A stretch of 64,000 nucleotides of DNA from Anaeramoeba flamelloides (Eukaryota > Metamonada > Anaeramoebidae): positions 3,658,001-3,722,000 of the forward strand of contig JANTQA010000026.1 of NCBI GenBank assembly GCA_027625915.1. The letters run 5' to 3'. The translations under genes and the position numbers were made by a program. Of this stretch, positions 48,895 to 61,300 are shown piece after piece; positions within the stretch are counted from its first letter, which is position 1, and every line of letters starts with the position of its first letter. Below the pieces are notes generated by a model, which did no database searches, was not told where the DNA came from, and saw only the letters and a list, made by a program, of their open reading frames with translations.

Positions 48895-49320
48895 TATTAA
48901 AGTTAATGAAAAGAGGGGTTAATAAAATTATAATATGGGATAAATATGAAAATATTCTAAAAATTATTAAAACAATAAGAAATCACAATAACACTATTCC
49001 AAAAGATATGACAATTTTCACATTTAATAAAAATAAAAAATTAATTACAAGATTCAATGGAAATAATAATACTATTAATAATAATAAAATTTTAAATTTA
49101 AAATTGATTTTTTCTTCTTTTAACATTAGAGGACTAAATATTTTTAACAAAAAAAACTTTTGGAATCTTTCTTAATTAATAATGATATAGACATTGTTTT
49201 TCTCCTAGAAACAAAAACTAAAAATAAACCAAATTTTATTTTTTTTGATACAATTATTAAAAAAATTTTTTGGCGAAAAAAATCAAAAGGTGGACTAAAA
49301 ATATTATTCAAAAAGATTTA

Positions 49321-49516
49321 CAGTCAGTTTCAAATTTAAGGCACAAACTTTCAACGAAATTTAAGGCACAATAAAAATCTCAAATTAAGGCACAAAATTC
49401 AAATTCTAGTAAAATAAATTGTATAAAAAAAAATTACAAATTTTGTGCCTTAATTTGAGATTTTTTTGTGCCTTAAATTTCGTTGAAAGTTTGTGCCTTA
49501 AAAGTGAAACTGACTG
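49321..49516. mobile_element. 196-bp Tc1-like miniature element, insert 4 in ORF2
   Basis: The left flank is TA, while the right flank is AA, so the second copy of the target has mutated. It splits the endonuclease domain. The LINE frame resumes as Leu-Asn-Phe-Ile-Ser. Confidence 0.85.
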
Positions 49517-49970
49517 AATTTAAACTTTATTTCCGAAATTCAATATCCAGATCAAGATGTACAAATAATTCGCTTCACAGATATAATTTTTATTAATATA
49601 TATTTGAGGGAAGAAAGAAAAAAAGAATTAATAAAAATTATTCAAACACTAATTGTTCAATACCATAATTTCAAAACAATAATTGTCGGTGATTTTAATC
49701 TAACGGATAATGAAATTAAAAAAAAGATAATAGTAAAAAATTTTAAAATTCTTTCTAATTCCATAAATAGTAGAAAGAATAATATTGACCATATCTTAAT
49801 TAACTTTAAAAATCAAAAAATTCTCAAAATATCAAAATCAATAGAAAACAATCTGTCAGATCACAAAATGATTATTAATAATATCAATATTAATTCAGAG
49901 TGGAATATTAAGAAAAAATATAAAATTATTACAAATAATAGTTATCAAAAAGAATTTACTCATTATTTTA

Positions 49971-50173
49971 CAGTCAGTTTCACTTTTAAGGCACAAACTA
50001 TCAAGGAAATTTAAGGCACAAAAAAACCTCAAATTAAGGCACAAAATTTGTAATTTTTTTTTTTTTACAATTTATTTTTACTAGATTGTGTATTTTGTGC
50101 TTTAATTTGAGATTTTTTTTTTGTGCCTTAAATTTCGTTGAAAGTTTGTGCCTTAAAAGTGAAACTGACTGTA
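49971..50173. mobile_element. 203-bp Tc1-like miniature element, insert 5 in ORF2
   Basis: TA flanks at 49969 and 50174. Slightly longer than the others because of a T run in the centre. The LINE frame reads His-Tyr-Phe before and Glu-Lys-Lys-Phe after. Confidence 0.9.
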
Positions 50174-50641
50174 AAGAAAAAAAATTCATTTTAAATACAA
50201 ATACTATAAAAAAATTTAAAACTAAATTTATTAAATATACAGATATAATTTATAAAGAAAATAAAAATGACCATAAAATTGCTCCATTTATTAAAAATAT
50301 TTTGTCTAACCCAAATCTAATTAATCGAATCAAAAAAATAAACAAAGAAGCTTGGAATAAATTTATTGATGAAATAAACTTAGAATATATGGAAAACAAA
50401 AATTTTTGGAAAAAAAATAATTATATAAGGTCTAAAAAAATGAAATTTATTTCAAATAATCAAAACATGATTGATCTATATTTTGGTTATATTAAAAACA
50501 ATTCAATTGAACCAAGTAAAAATATTTTAAATTATATAAAAAATTTAAAAATTAAAAATTTAAAAAATTTTAAAATTGATAATTTTTTTCCAATTGAAAA
50601 TATTAAAAACACAATCAAAAATTTAAAAAATAAATCAGTTA

Positions 50642-50838
50642 CAGTCAGTTTCACTTTTAAGGCACAAACTTCCAACGAAATTTAAGGCACATAAAAAATC
50701 TCAAATTAAGGCACAAAATTCAAATTCTAGTAAAATAAATTGTAAAAAAAAAAAAATCCAAATTTTGTGCCTTAATTTGAAATTTTGTTGTGCCTTAAAT
50801 TTCGTTGAAAGTTTGTGCCTTAAAAGTGAAACTGACTG
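50642..50838. mobile_element. 197-bp Tc1-like miniature element, insert 6 in ORF2
   Basis: TA flanks at 50640 and 50839. LINE frame Asn-Lys-Ser-Val before and Gly-Phe-Gln-Lys after, upstream of the RT motifs. Confidence 0.9.
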
Positions 50839-51462
50839 TAAAGGATTTCAAAAAATTGAGAATTTAAAATATATTTGTAATGATGAAATCATTTCAAATC
50901 TTGTACAAATTGAAAATAAAAATTATGATAAATATTTAATTGCAATTCATAATATATTTAATAATTGGCTATTTAATCCTAATAAGAATAATATTGAATA
51001 TATTAAAAAAAGATCAATTTTATTTATACATAAAAAAGGAAATGTGGGGTAGCTTTGAATTATCGACCAATTTCAATTAATCAAAGTTTACCAAGATTAT
51101 TTCTTAAAATGTTATATAAACTAATTGAACCTTGTTGGGAATTTATTCACAAATCACAGTTTGGATTTCGAAAACAATATGATACTCGAATTGCAGTTTT
51201 AAATTTCTTAAATACTTATAATAATATAAAATCAAATAATGAAAATGAAAATAATAAAACTTATATTATTATGATTGATATAGCAAAATGTTTTGATTCA
51301 ATCAGTTTTAAAATAATTAGAAAAACAATTATAAAAATATTTATTTTAAATAAAATTATTCATAATTTTTTAATAAAATATTATCAAGGAGAAGGGCTAG
51401 GTATATTTCAAGGAGACCCAATGTCGCCTATTTTATTTACTCTAATTTCACATTTTCTTTTA

Positions 51463-51660
51463 CAGTCAGTTTCACTTTTAAGGCACAAACATTCAACGAA
51501 ATTTGAGGCACAAAAAAATCTCAAATTAAGGCACAAAATTTGGAATTTTTTTTTTTACAATTTATTTTTACTAGAATTTGAATTTTGTGCCTTAATTTGA
51601 GATTTTTTTTTGTGCCTTAAATTTCGTTGTAAGTTTGTGCCTTAAAAGTGAAACTGACTG
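51463..51660. mobile_element. 198-bp Tc1-like miniature element, insert 7 in ORF2
   Basis: TA flanks at 51461 and 51661. It lies between RT motif B (GDPMSPILF) and motif C (FADDLILI). The LINE frame is kept across the site (His-Phe-Leu-Leu, then Leu-Lys-Ile-Ile). Confidence 0.9.
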
Positions 51661-51979
51661 TATTAAAAATAATATCTTTAACAGACCATTGTCAAATGTT
51701 TGCAGATGATTTAATCTTAATTATAAAAATAGATAAACATCATTTAAATCAAAAATTAATATTCAATATATGAAATTATAATTCAATTTGGATTGAAACC
51801 AAATAAAGAAAAAACAGTTATTTCAAAAGATTTAAAAAAGATTAAATATTTAGGTATCTATTTGGATAAAATTTCACATATAGTTTATAATTTAAAAAAA
51901 GCTAAAGAAACATTTAATAACTGTAAACAATTATTTAATAACAATTCCCTCAATAATAATTTGAAAATCAGATTATTTA

Positions 51980-52177
51980 CAGTCAGTTTCACTTTTAAGG
52001 CACAAACTATCAACGAAATTTAAGGCACAATAAAAATCTCAAATTAAAGCACAAAATTCAAATTCTAGTAAAAATAAATTGTAAAATAAAAAATTCCAAA
52101 TTTTTGTGCCTTAATTTGAGATTTTTTTGTGCCTTAAATTTCGTTGAAAGTTTGAGCCTTAAAAGTGAAACTGACTG
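51980..52177. mobile_element. 198-bp Tc1-like miniature element, insert 8 in ORF2
   Basis: TA flanks at 51978 and 52178. The LINE reads Arg-Leu-Phe before and Ser-Phe-Ile-Leu-Ser after, just upstream of the RT thumb-like region. Confidence 0.9.
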
Positions 52178-53121
52178 TAAATCTTTTATATTAAGTCAAT
52201 TAACATATGGATTAGAAAATTTTAATTATGAAATAAAAACTTTAAATTATTTAAATTCTTGGATGAATACAGCCATTACTAAAATATGCAAAATAAACAG
52301 AAATACACCAATTCTTATTTATAAAACAGAATTTAAAATTGAAAAGATGGTAATTTCAGTAAATAAAAAAAAATTCAAATTTAAAAAAAAATTAAAAAAT
52401 TTATCTCTTCCTATTTAGAAAAATTAATAAAATTTAATCAACGAACCAACAATAAAATTAACTGGAATTCAAAAGATATAATTGAATTAAAAAAGGAAAT
52501 CTATAAATACACATATAATGAATTATTGAATTCCAAGAGCTGGAAAGTGAAAAAATACTTCACAATATTAAGAAACCAAAATTCATTATTTACAACTCAA
52601 AAATATCTAAGCTATCCATCAAGCTCAACAATCCTAAAATTTAGGACATTTACCAATTGCTTAAACAGATATTACTATGTAATTAATAAAAATTCAAATA
52701 AATTTTGTCCTTTATGTTTAAAATACAAACAAAAGGAACTTATAGAAAATATTGATCATTTTTTGTGGGTATGTCTTTCCTATGAAAATAATAGATTATA
52801 TTTTTAGAATAAATTAAATGAAAAAAACCTCTATGAATTAATTTTAAACCATTACAGTTTATTATTATTTTCATTGGTTAATAATCGTGAAATCTATGAT
52901 TTTACGCTTAAATTTCTGAAAGGAAATTTAAGTATAAGGGCAACTAGAGTATAATTTACACTTCTTCAATAATAATAAAAAAAAAAAACAATTAGAATTT
53001 TTTTTTACATATTTTTGCAGTTGTCTGTAATAATATATTTCGTAAAAGTTTTTTAAGTTTAACGAATAACTTTCAAAATGAGTAATTAAGTAATTAAACT
53101 ATTTAAGAATTTTTTATTCAT

Positions 53122-53889
53122 TTAAGGGATTAAGTCTTCCAATGAGAAGCTTACAATCAAAGTATCTTGTTATTGGGCCTAACCAAATCAGTGCCATATC
53201 GTTTGGATGTCTCTAAAAAATCGATTAATCATGTGATAATATTTGTTGATCTCATCAATTAAAAATGATCTATGTATTAGTTTAAAAACCCAACAATTTC
53301 AGAATAAAATCTGCATTTCGCCACAAATTTATAGGTTGTATTATCAATATTTAGAGTACATCGTTGCAAAATATATCTTTCTTAAATTTATGACAAAATG
53401 TAGACGAGTTGCTCAAAAATAGTTAATTTTTTTAAAATCAAATAATTAACGAATAAATTTTTTTGACAAATTATTTCTGAAATATTGGAAATATATTGAC
53501 GTTACAATTAGCTTTATCAAAAGTAAACAAAACTAATCAGTAATTGAGGTTTTATTTTGATGATTATTGAGTTAATCTTTCAAATACAAAATTCAAAAAA
53601 TATTTACTTTTGGAAGTACTATAGATGAATTTTTAAAATACTGGAATACAGTACTTTGGGTTTTTATATTTAGATTTGGAAAAGGAATTAAAAAAAAATT
53701 TTTCAAAAATTATAATTGTTAATTGTGATCTTTAGTAAAAAATCCAAGAAATTATTGTGCAATAGTATTTAAAATGGCCCTTTTAGAGTCTACCCTAAAC
53801 TATTTGAGCCATGATACACGAATATCATTTATACCCAATCAGAAAACACTTTGATTATGGAGAAATCTATGGTGACGTTAATCCCTTAA
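53122..53889. mobile_element. 768-bp TTAAGGGATTAA-ended element
   Basis: The left end TTAAGGGATTAAGTCTTCC and the right end (inverse of TTAAGGGATTAACGTCACC) form a 13-bp terminal inverted repeat. It shares the TTAAGGGA start with 11897-14222, 12347-13731 and 60490-61619. No coding frame is evident. Confidence 0.5.
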
Positions 53890-54811
53890 ATTGAAAAAAA
53901 AAAAAATTTATTTAGATTTTCCCATTATCATTATTTTTAATATTTTTTAACAAGCTCACGATTTATTTAATTTTTTTTTTTTTTTTTTTTACAAATTTTG
54001 GAAAATCTAGGTATTATACAGTACTCTACAACACTCTACAACACGTTACAGATAAGAGATATTTATAATAATTAATTTTTTTTTCTCTATTTCAATTTAA
54101 GAAAAGTGAATATTTTTAAAACTATTAGTTTATATCTCTTCAAAATGAAATATAAGGTTGAATTATACTGAAATTCATTGTCACCCCAATTCACTTATAT
54201 TTTTTACCCAAAAAATAACCTTTTTTCTTGACAACTTAACTTTTAAAAAAGGTTGTACTATTAACAACAATAAATACAATAGTCCCATGTATTTGGATTT
54301 CTGGTATTTTGATTTTACTGATAAATACAAATAAATAGATATAATTTTTATTTCTTACAATTTTGATTTTTGCAAAAATATTTAATCCACAACTTTTAAA
54401 ACAACTCAAAAGAAAGACTCTATCAAAGGAAGAACCAATTTTACAAAGTTTCTAAAAATTAAACCAATTAAATACTTTATTTAAAGCTAGAGTAAAAAAA
54501 ATATCAAAATGGAAAATGTAGTAAAAATTTTCAGATATTCATTTTAATTTATTAGTATTGTAAATTAATTTTATAATTGATGATGAAAGATTAATGAAAA
54601 GAGATAGTTTTATCTAACATGTTTTTTTTTTTCAATTTTATTTTTTCATACAAGTGGTGTGGTAATCAGATTTTTACTTTATTTTTAAGATTCGATAAAT
54701 ATTTTTTTTAAATTTAAATTAAATTTACTTGAAGATTTTTTTATAGTTTACTATTTCCTTAAAAAGTACAATTAAACGCTTATAATACTGTTAATTCTGC
54801 AACCACAAATA

Positions 54812-55049
54812 ATGGGTTTGTTTTATAAGAAGATAAACCAAGGTGTAAATGCTTATCTCTTTCAACAAAAGGTAAATCATTTTTTCTTCCCAGAGATTTC
54901 TGTTTGTATTATTCCTTTAAAATAATAATTTCAAAAACACAAAGATAATTTCAGGATCGATGGTTCAAAAAACAATTAGCAATGCTAATATTTTGTTTGA
55001 ATTGAAGAAAGATAAAAGTTCTTCAATCATAAATACTGTTAGGAAGTAA
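54812..55049 (+). CDS. Candidate terminal exons or small gene, unrecognised
   Basis: A GC-elevated stretch ends at a donor (AAAAG|GTAAAT, 54872) and an 83-nt intron-like piece ends in TTTCAG (54954). Two joins are possible. From the ATG at 54812 a 36-residue peptide results. In another frame, open from 54829, the join gives RCKCLSLSTKG followed by SMVQKTISNANILFELKKDK and a stop at 55047; this frame looks more protein-like but has no start codon, so it would be the end of a longer gene. No family is recognised, and chance cannot be ruled out. Confidence 0.25.
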
Positions 55050-55367
55050 ACAAATCTTAACTTTTAAAATCCAATAAGACCTTGTTATTATTGTTAATAA
55101 TATTTAAAAAGAAATTCTACACTTCATTGATTATGAAAAACAAATATAATGTGTATTTTCACAAAGGATGTTTTACTTTTTTTGCTCATGTCCATTTTGT
55201 GAAAACGCCCAATTTATTTTAAAAAAAGAAACTTGGAATAAAATTTTTTTTATTTTCATTTTGTATTTGAACTTTTTATCATTTGTTCTGATTCATCAAT
55301 AGGCTTGTTAGGAGTTATAGAGAGATCAAAAAAACAATTTTTTTCGTAAATATTATCAACAAAAGAA

Positions 55368-58300
55368 TTAATGTTTCCTTTGATCTTTTTTTTCAGATTT
55401 TCCAGCAGAGATAACTTCATCAACGAGAAGCAATTGAGAAGAGATTATTGAACAAGAATTGAGTTGCTGTCTTTTAACCTTATAGTTATCCCAAACGCCA
55501 ATCAATTGAGGATCCATTGCCTCCCCACTTTCCAAATTGATACCGACTTTGTTACCCTTCTCAAATTCATCAAGTACATTGATAAGAACATCTTGGTGGT
55601 CAAACCCGGCATTTTCAACGAGAACCTTTGGTATAACTAGCATTGCATCGGCGAATGCTTGTACACCTAATTTCATTTTCCCCTTGACAGATTTTTTATA
55701 TTCAGTTAAATGTCTGTGGAGAGCTAATTCAAAGCAACCAGCACCTGGGATTACACATTTATCATCAAAAACGTTTTTGACTGCACGAAGGCCGTCGCGC
55801 ACTGCATCTTTTAATTGGGTAATGGTATATTTATTTGGCCCCTTGATTAAAATTGTACAGGCCTTTGGTTTTTTTGGTTTTTCAATGAAACAGAATTTTT
55901 CTTCTCCCAAGATATGCTCATATACTAATCCTGCTTCACCTAATACTTCAATAGTCATATCTTCGAGTGAATTAAGTGGAATTCCACCACATGCCAATGT
56001 TAACCTTTCCATATTTCTTTTTTTGGCTCTTCTCATGGCCATGATTCCTGCCTTTTGAAACAATTCTAAACATTCCGGGTCAATCCCTTTTTGATTAACA
56101 ACAACAAACCCATGCTTTCCATCTTTACAGACTTTTGTTTTTAAATCAATGATTTTTTGTACTCTTGCATTCACAAACGACCTTTCTGCTTTGACTTGTT
56201 TTTCTCTTTCTTCTCCAGTTGAATAGAAAAATTTTGTATTTATTTCACTATTTTAAGTTTTTAATTTTGTGAAATATTTTCAAGAAATATTAATGTTTAT
56301 GTTATTTAAAATTTGAAATGTTTTATAAAAAAAAAAAACAAATTCATTCAAGAATTTAAATTTTTGAGGAAAATTAACTTGAAATTTCTGTAGTACATTA
56401 TAATAAAAAAGAATTAATTTTTTAAGTAAACTATTTTAAAAAAATTTTAACCCAGTATTAATTTTTAAAAAATGTTATTCCAAAATTTTTTGCTCATTTT
56501 TTTTTTTAATTTTTTTTTTGCTAAAAATATAAATCACATTAATATTAAAAGATATAAGTAATCTAAAGATAAAATATTTTATTGTAAAAAACATGATTAT
56601 TGAAATAATTTTTTATAAAAAAAAATGTTTTTTATATTTTTAAATGGGTTGTCATTATTGGAAAAGAGTCTTTGAAATTTATTAAATAAGATATTATACA
56701 GTACTTTTCAAAAAGAGTAAAATTAAAAATCAATTACTTTTAATAGGCATATAAAACATTATCTTAATGAATATGGTTTAAAATAAAACCAAAAATTTTA
56801 GATTTATTTATCTAAAAACTTTTTATTATTGAAAATTTTAAAATAAAAGAATTTGTATTATTATTTCTTAAATTACTAATTTTATTCAATGATAATATTA
56901 GTATTAAAATTCTTTAATAAAGAAATATATTAATTAATTGTTTCTAGGAACAAAAAGATTTTTTAAAAATGTTGTTTCACTTTATAATATTATTAGAAGA
57001 GGTTTTTGTTGGGGTTTATCATAAATTCTTATCACATAATAAAATTTTTTCTTTTTAGATCAGAATCATTTTTTAAAATTAATCATATTTTTGTTTTCAA
57101 AGTCAAATTTTTGATTTTTTTTCAAATTTTTTCTTTTCTAATTTCTTTTTCTTTTTTTTTGAAAAATTTTTGTTTTGACTTTTCAAATTTTTGTCTTTTT
57201 TTTTATTATCTTTCTTTTTTTTTTTTTTTTTGATACTTTTTTTTTTAAAAAAGATCGTGTGGAAAAAAAAAAGATCTTTGAAAAGACAAAAAAACATTAA
57301 AGAAAATTGAAAATTGAAATAATGTAATGTTTTTTAGAATAAAGATATTCATTAAAAAATATTCTTTTTAACCTTTTTTCATTGAAAGTTATTTAATAAA
57401 AAATTCGTAATGCCCATTTCAAAAATTTTGACTCACGATTTTTTTTAGTTTTTGATTTTCTATTATTTGTAATTTTTAAAATATCAGGTTTTTATATAAT
57501 TTAAAAGTGAATTATTAATAAGATTTAATAATTAGTCGGTTTTGAATACTCAATAGCATAGGTCTTAATATACCTCATAACTCGGAAAATTTTTTCAAAA
57601 AAAAAATCTCTAAATTTTGAATTTTTTAATATACACTCACATAAATAATTAACATTATGATACATAACAATTTTGAAAAGGGTTTACAACTTTATTAGTT
57701 ATTTATGGGAATTGAAAAAAAAAAATGAAAATTTTCACTAATATTTTTATTATTTTTAATACTAAAATTTTTGAATTTTTTATTTGACTTATTGGAGAGA
57801 TTATTTGAATCTATTTTTTTTTTTTAATAATCTTAAAAGAATCTTATTTTTCAATTTTAAAATAAAATCAAATATTTCAATGCAAAAAGTATCGCTAAAT
57901 TAAATTGAAAAATTGATTTTTTTTTCTTTTTTTGGAATATTTTTTATCATTTTATTTTTTTTTCATGTTTGAGTTATATATATATATATATATATATATA
58001 TTCTGTTTTTTTTCTGCAAATTGTTTTAACATTTATTATTATTTTTTTCTTAATGTTTAATCTAATGTTCATTCATTGTATCTTATTTCAGTAAAAAAAT
58101 ACAATAAAAATAGGTGTTTTTTTCAAAAGTCGGTAATTTTGAAAAAGGGGGTTTTCGAATCTTAATTAGTTTAATAGCTATCTTTTCAAAATTACATAAA
58201 ATCATGATAACTTTGAAAAAATAATTAATAAAAGATGTATACCTATAATCCAATATGTAGTTTTGGCTAACTTTAATTTTCAGAATTTATTTTTTCCTTG

Positions 58301-61300
58301 TAGTGGGTGATAATGTTTTTTTTTAAAGAATTTGTTTTAATAGATATAAACATCTAAATTTGATTAGAATATTGTTAAAACCAGCACTTGATTCACGATT
58401 TTGGTTCAACAAACTATCAGATTCTTTGGCTAAAAATTAAAAATAAAATAAAAATATTTTCAAGGTTTTATTATTTTTTAGTTATTAAAATCAAATTAAT
58501 TTAAAGATCAGTAAAAAAGATGGGTAAATTCGCTTGTTTTTCTTTAGTGTAAATTGGAGCAAATATTGAAAAAATATTAATTTTTATGTAAAAATTGAAA
58601 TTTCATTTTTGAATTTTTTTCTTGAAAAAACACAACTCCTTTTTTTCTATACCGAGTGGAATACACACCATACCAAAACAAAGCAACTTTTAAAAACCAA
58701 AATGGAAATTAAACTAAGATTTCGATGAGTTGAGGAATTAAATTTCTCTTTTTTGTTATTTTCTTCAACCAATCTAATCAAAAAAAGATAAAAATCTAAT
58801 TACTATCAAAGATTCAAGTTACAAATGGCTTTTTTTAAGGCGTGCATTTGAAAATTTTAAAACCCACTTGGTAATAAATAATCCAATAAAAGTAAATCTC
58901 ATTAATGAAAACGGGTACCAAACACCCGATGTTTATTAAAGATTTAATTTTTTGAATAGAAAATTTCACTTCAAAAAAAGCAATTAAATACTGTTTTCCA
59001 GTCTTACTCTAAACTAAATATCCATTTTGTCTTTTAGAATTTGAAATTGAAATGGTTGTTTTCCAAAAAAAAAAATAAATAAATACCTTCTTATGTTTCA
59101 AAAAATTGTAGTACTATTTGGTCTTTCGTTTTTTAAAAACAAATCTATTCATTATAAATCTTTTATGATCAAAAAACAGAGTACCTAAACTTTTTTAACT
59201 TTGATAAATTCACATTTCAACAGGTAACTCTTCATTCAATTTCAAATTAATAGATTTTTAATTATTTTTTTCGCAATAACAGCAAAAATGTTTCAGTTTA
59301 TTATCTTTGAATTTTTTTTCTTTTTATTAGTTTATTGATCAACAATTCCCATTCAATTTTTAATATCCAAATAAGAGCCAATATTATTTTTGGTGTCGAT
59401 TACTGGAAATTAGAAAAAATAAAAAAAGAATCTATCAAATATTCCCGAAAAGACCAGAAATCGAAAATACCCGAAAATTTTTTAACCACGAAAAAACACT
59501 TTTTAAACAACTTCTAAGAAACTCTAGTACTCATACACTCGGTTTAAAGGTAAATTTGGAATTTTATTTTCTAACATTTTTTTTTTCTGAAATGATCAAA
59601 ATTCAAAAAAATTAAATTTTAGGGAATGGTATCCAACCCATTTTGTGTGAAAGGAATTGGTATCTTGGATAACTGTAATATTTCTGATCATTTCAAAATA
59701 GTATTAACTAAATGAGAGAAAATATACTTGTAAAGAAAATTTCGAATTGTGTATCACTACCCATAATTTTGAAATCTAAAATACAATCAAAAAATAACCG
59801 AGTAATATCTAATTGTACAATACATACCCATACCCTATACAAGTGACCCAAGCCAAACTTTATTTAAGATACCCATTCCATAAAAGTTACTGGTTTAACC
59901 AAAGCATATAAACATAAACACATACCAATACCCTAGCATACCTATACACTTACCCTAATAAGTACCAATAATTACTCAAATATACTCAAAAGGTACCAAA
60001 AACTCTTTAGAGTAGTTAAAAGTAGAAAATTCAAAAAATATCTTTTGTATAAAAGCAAAATTGTTATTTTACCGTTAAACTCAGTATATTGACACTAGAG
60101 TTTCTTAGAAGTTGTTTAAAAAGTGTTTTTTCGTGGTTAAAAATTTTCGGGTATTTTCGATTTTGGGGTATTTTTGGGAATATTTCAAACACCCATAAAA
60201 AAAAACACCGAAATTGTAGCGAAAGACATATACGTGCATACATATATATATTTCAATTTATGATTTCAAGTGTGCCACAATTTTTGAAAAAGAGTTTAAA
60301 TTTCTTGAAAATTTCTACCAAACCCAACTATTTAAAACTCTCAGTAAAAAATCTTTTGAATGATTCTTAATTTTCGAAATTTTAAATGATAAAATAGCAT
60401 TGAAATATTTGTTAGCATTTGTTTTATATCCTTTAAATATTGTTAAACCATACCTTTCAAAAAAAAATAAATTCATTTAATTAATTAATTTAAGGGACTA
60501 GTCTTCTACGACAACAAGGCAAAATTTTCAAATATGTTATTGGTGGTATTCTCTACTTAGAATTTTTGGATATACCAAGTTTCAAAAAATTCTGATCGAC
60601 TAAGAAAGCCATAAAAGAAAATTAGTTTAGTGAGATCAATTTTTTTTTTCCATTTTTTCTGAAAAAGAAAACTATTAAATTCTTTTTTTTTCTCACAATT
60701 TATCTCGTTTTTACCCTGCTTTATTCCAATTTTAATCATTATTAGACTATAACATTTCTTTGTTACCAGTAATATTAATATAAAGATTTTTTTTCTTTTT
60801 TGAGATAAAACTTTTGGTTAACCAAAAAAAAATGATATATTTAACGGATTATAAAATAATTGTATTTTTTTAAGAATAGTAGTTATAATAATTAAAGTTT
60901 TAAAGTCATGTAAAAATTTTACTCATAAATTTTGTTTTTGTATTAAGACAAAATTCGATTTTTCAAAAAAAAAAATTCTTGAAGATATTTGGGAATTAGT
61001 TAATTTTATCCTCAAAATTCAAAATCAATTTTTTTCTGCCAAAAATGATTTGAATTGTTATAAAGATTCTTGTGAATAAGACCAAACAATTTGTTAAAAC
61101 AATTTTTCAAAATTGAAAATTTTTTTGCAATTTTTTTTCATTTTTTGAAAACCAGAAAACAACTTTTTCAAAATCTTAAAGAAAAAAATTTTTTGCATAA
61201 TAGATCACAATTTAATTGAAAAACTATAGTTAAACTTCTACGGAATATTCATTTATTGAATCACCTATACCACAATTATTTTTATTGGCTGAGATTTGAA

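Larger units (their letters stand above)
47701..52954 (+). pseudogene. LINE ORF2: endonuclease, reverse transcriptase, zinc finger
   Basis: After the ORF1 TGA the frame continues as a poorly conserved N-terminal region across three miniature inserts. APE endonuclease motifs follow: SFNIRGLN (~49117), a frameshift near 49160, DIDIVFLLETK, IIVGDFN (~49680), NNIDHILI and SDHKMI (~49857). Reverse transcriptase motifs are NYRPISI (51058, after a frameshift at ~51040), SQFGFRK, MIDIAKCFDSISF (motif A), GDPMSPILF (motif B) and FADDLILI (motif C, ~51697), then YLGIYL (~51850) after another frameshift. A CPLC...H...C finger lies at ~52710-52775. Stops occur near 52418 and 52805. Eight ~197-bp inserts interrupt it; one falls between motifs B and C. 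The enzyme would nick DNA and prime cDNA synthesis in place. As it stands it cannot be made as one protein. Confidence 0.8.
41332..52990 (+). mobile_element. APE-type LINE with ten inserted elements
   Basis: This is a non-LTR retrotransposon with ORF1 (from 41332) and ORF2 (from about 47701), ending near an A-rich tail at 52978-52990. It holds ten inserts: a 4245-bp Tc1-like element (42089-46333), a 373-bp foldback (46819-47191) and eight ~197-bp elements (47950-52177). Every insert lies at TA, and the LINE frame continues across each once insert and one TA are set aside. The copy is not intact: it also has about four frameshifts and a few stops unrelated to the inserts. ORF1 with RRM-like domains plus an endonuclease/RT ORF2 suits L1- or I/Jockey-like clades. 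The exact 5' end is not visible. No flanking target duplication was found. Confidence 0.85.
52991..55367. other. Stretch between LINE and chaperonin gene
   Basis: It holds a TTAAGGGATTAA-ended element (53122-53889) and a weak coding-like island (54812-55049). The rest is AT-rich with no gene seen; the part just before 55368 should include the 3' end of the chaperonin transcript. Confidence 0.5.

Noticed and set aside
47700-50175. Ciliate-type stop-codon reassignment to explain stops in the LINE
   Set aside because: The host genes use TAA as a normal stop and are free of internal stops; the LINE stops fit decay.
47950-52177. The ~197-bp inserts as ordinary GT-AG introns (introners)
   Set aside because: The termini lack GT...AG at the boundaries. 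Using the internal GTCAGT and an AG near the other end would leave extra bases that shift the frame or add a stop.
55537-56058. 173-residue + strand frame over CCT6 exon 3 (also 62698-63003 over exon 2)
   Set aside because: It lies opposite clear chaperonin coding sequence.
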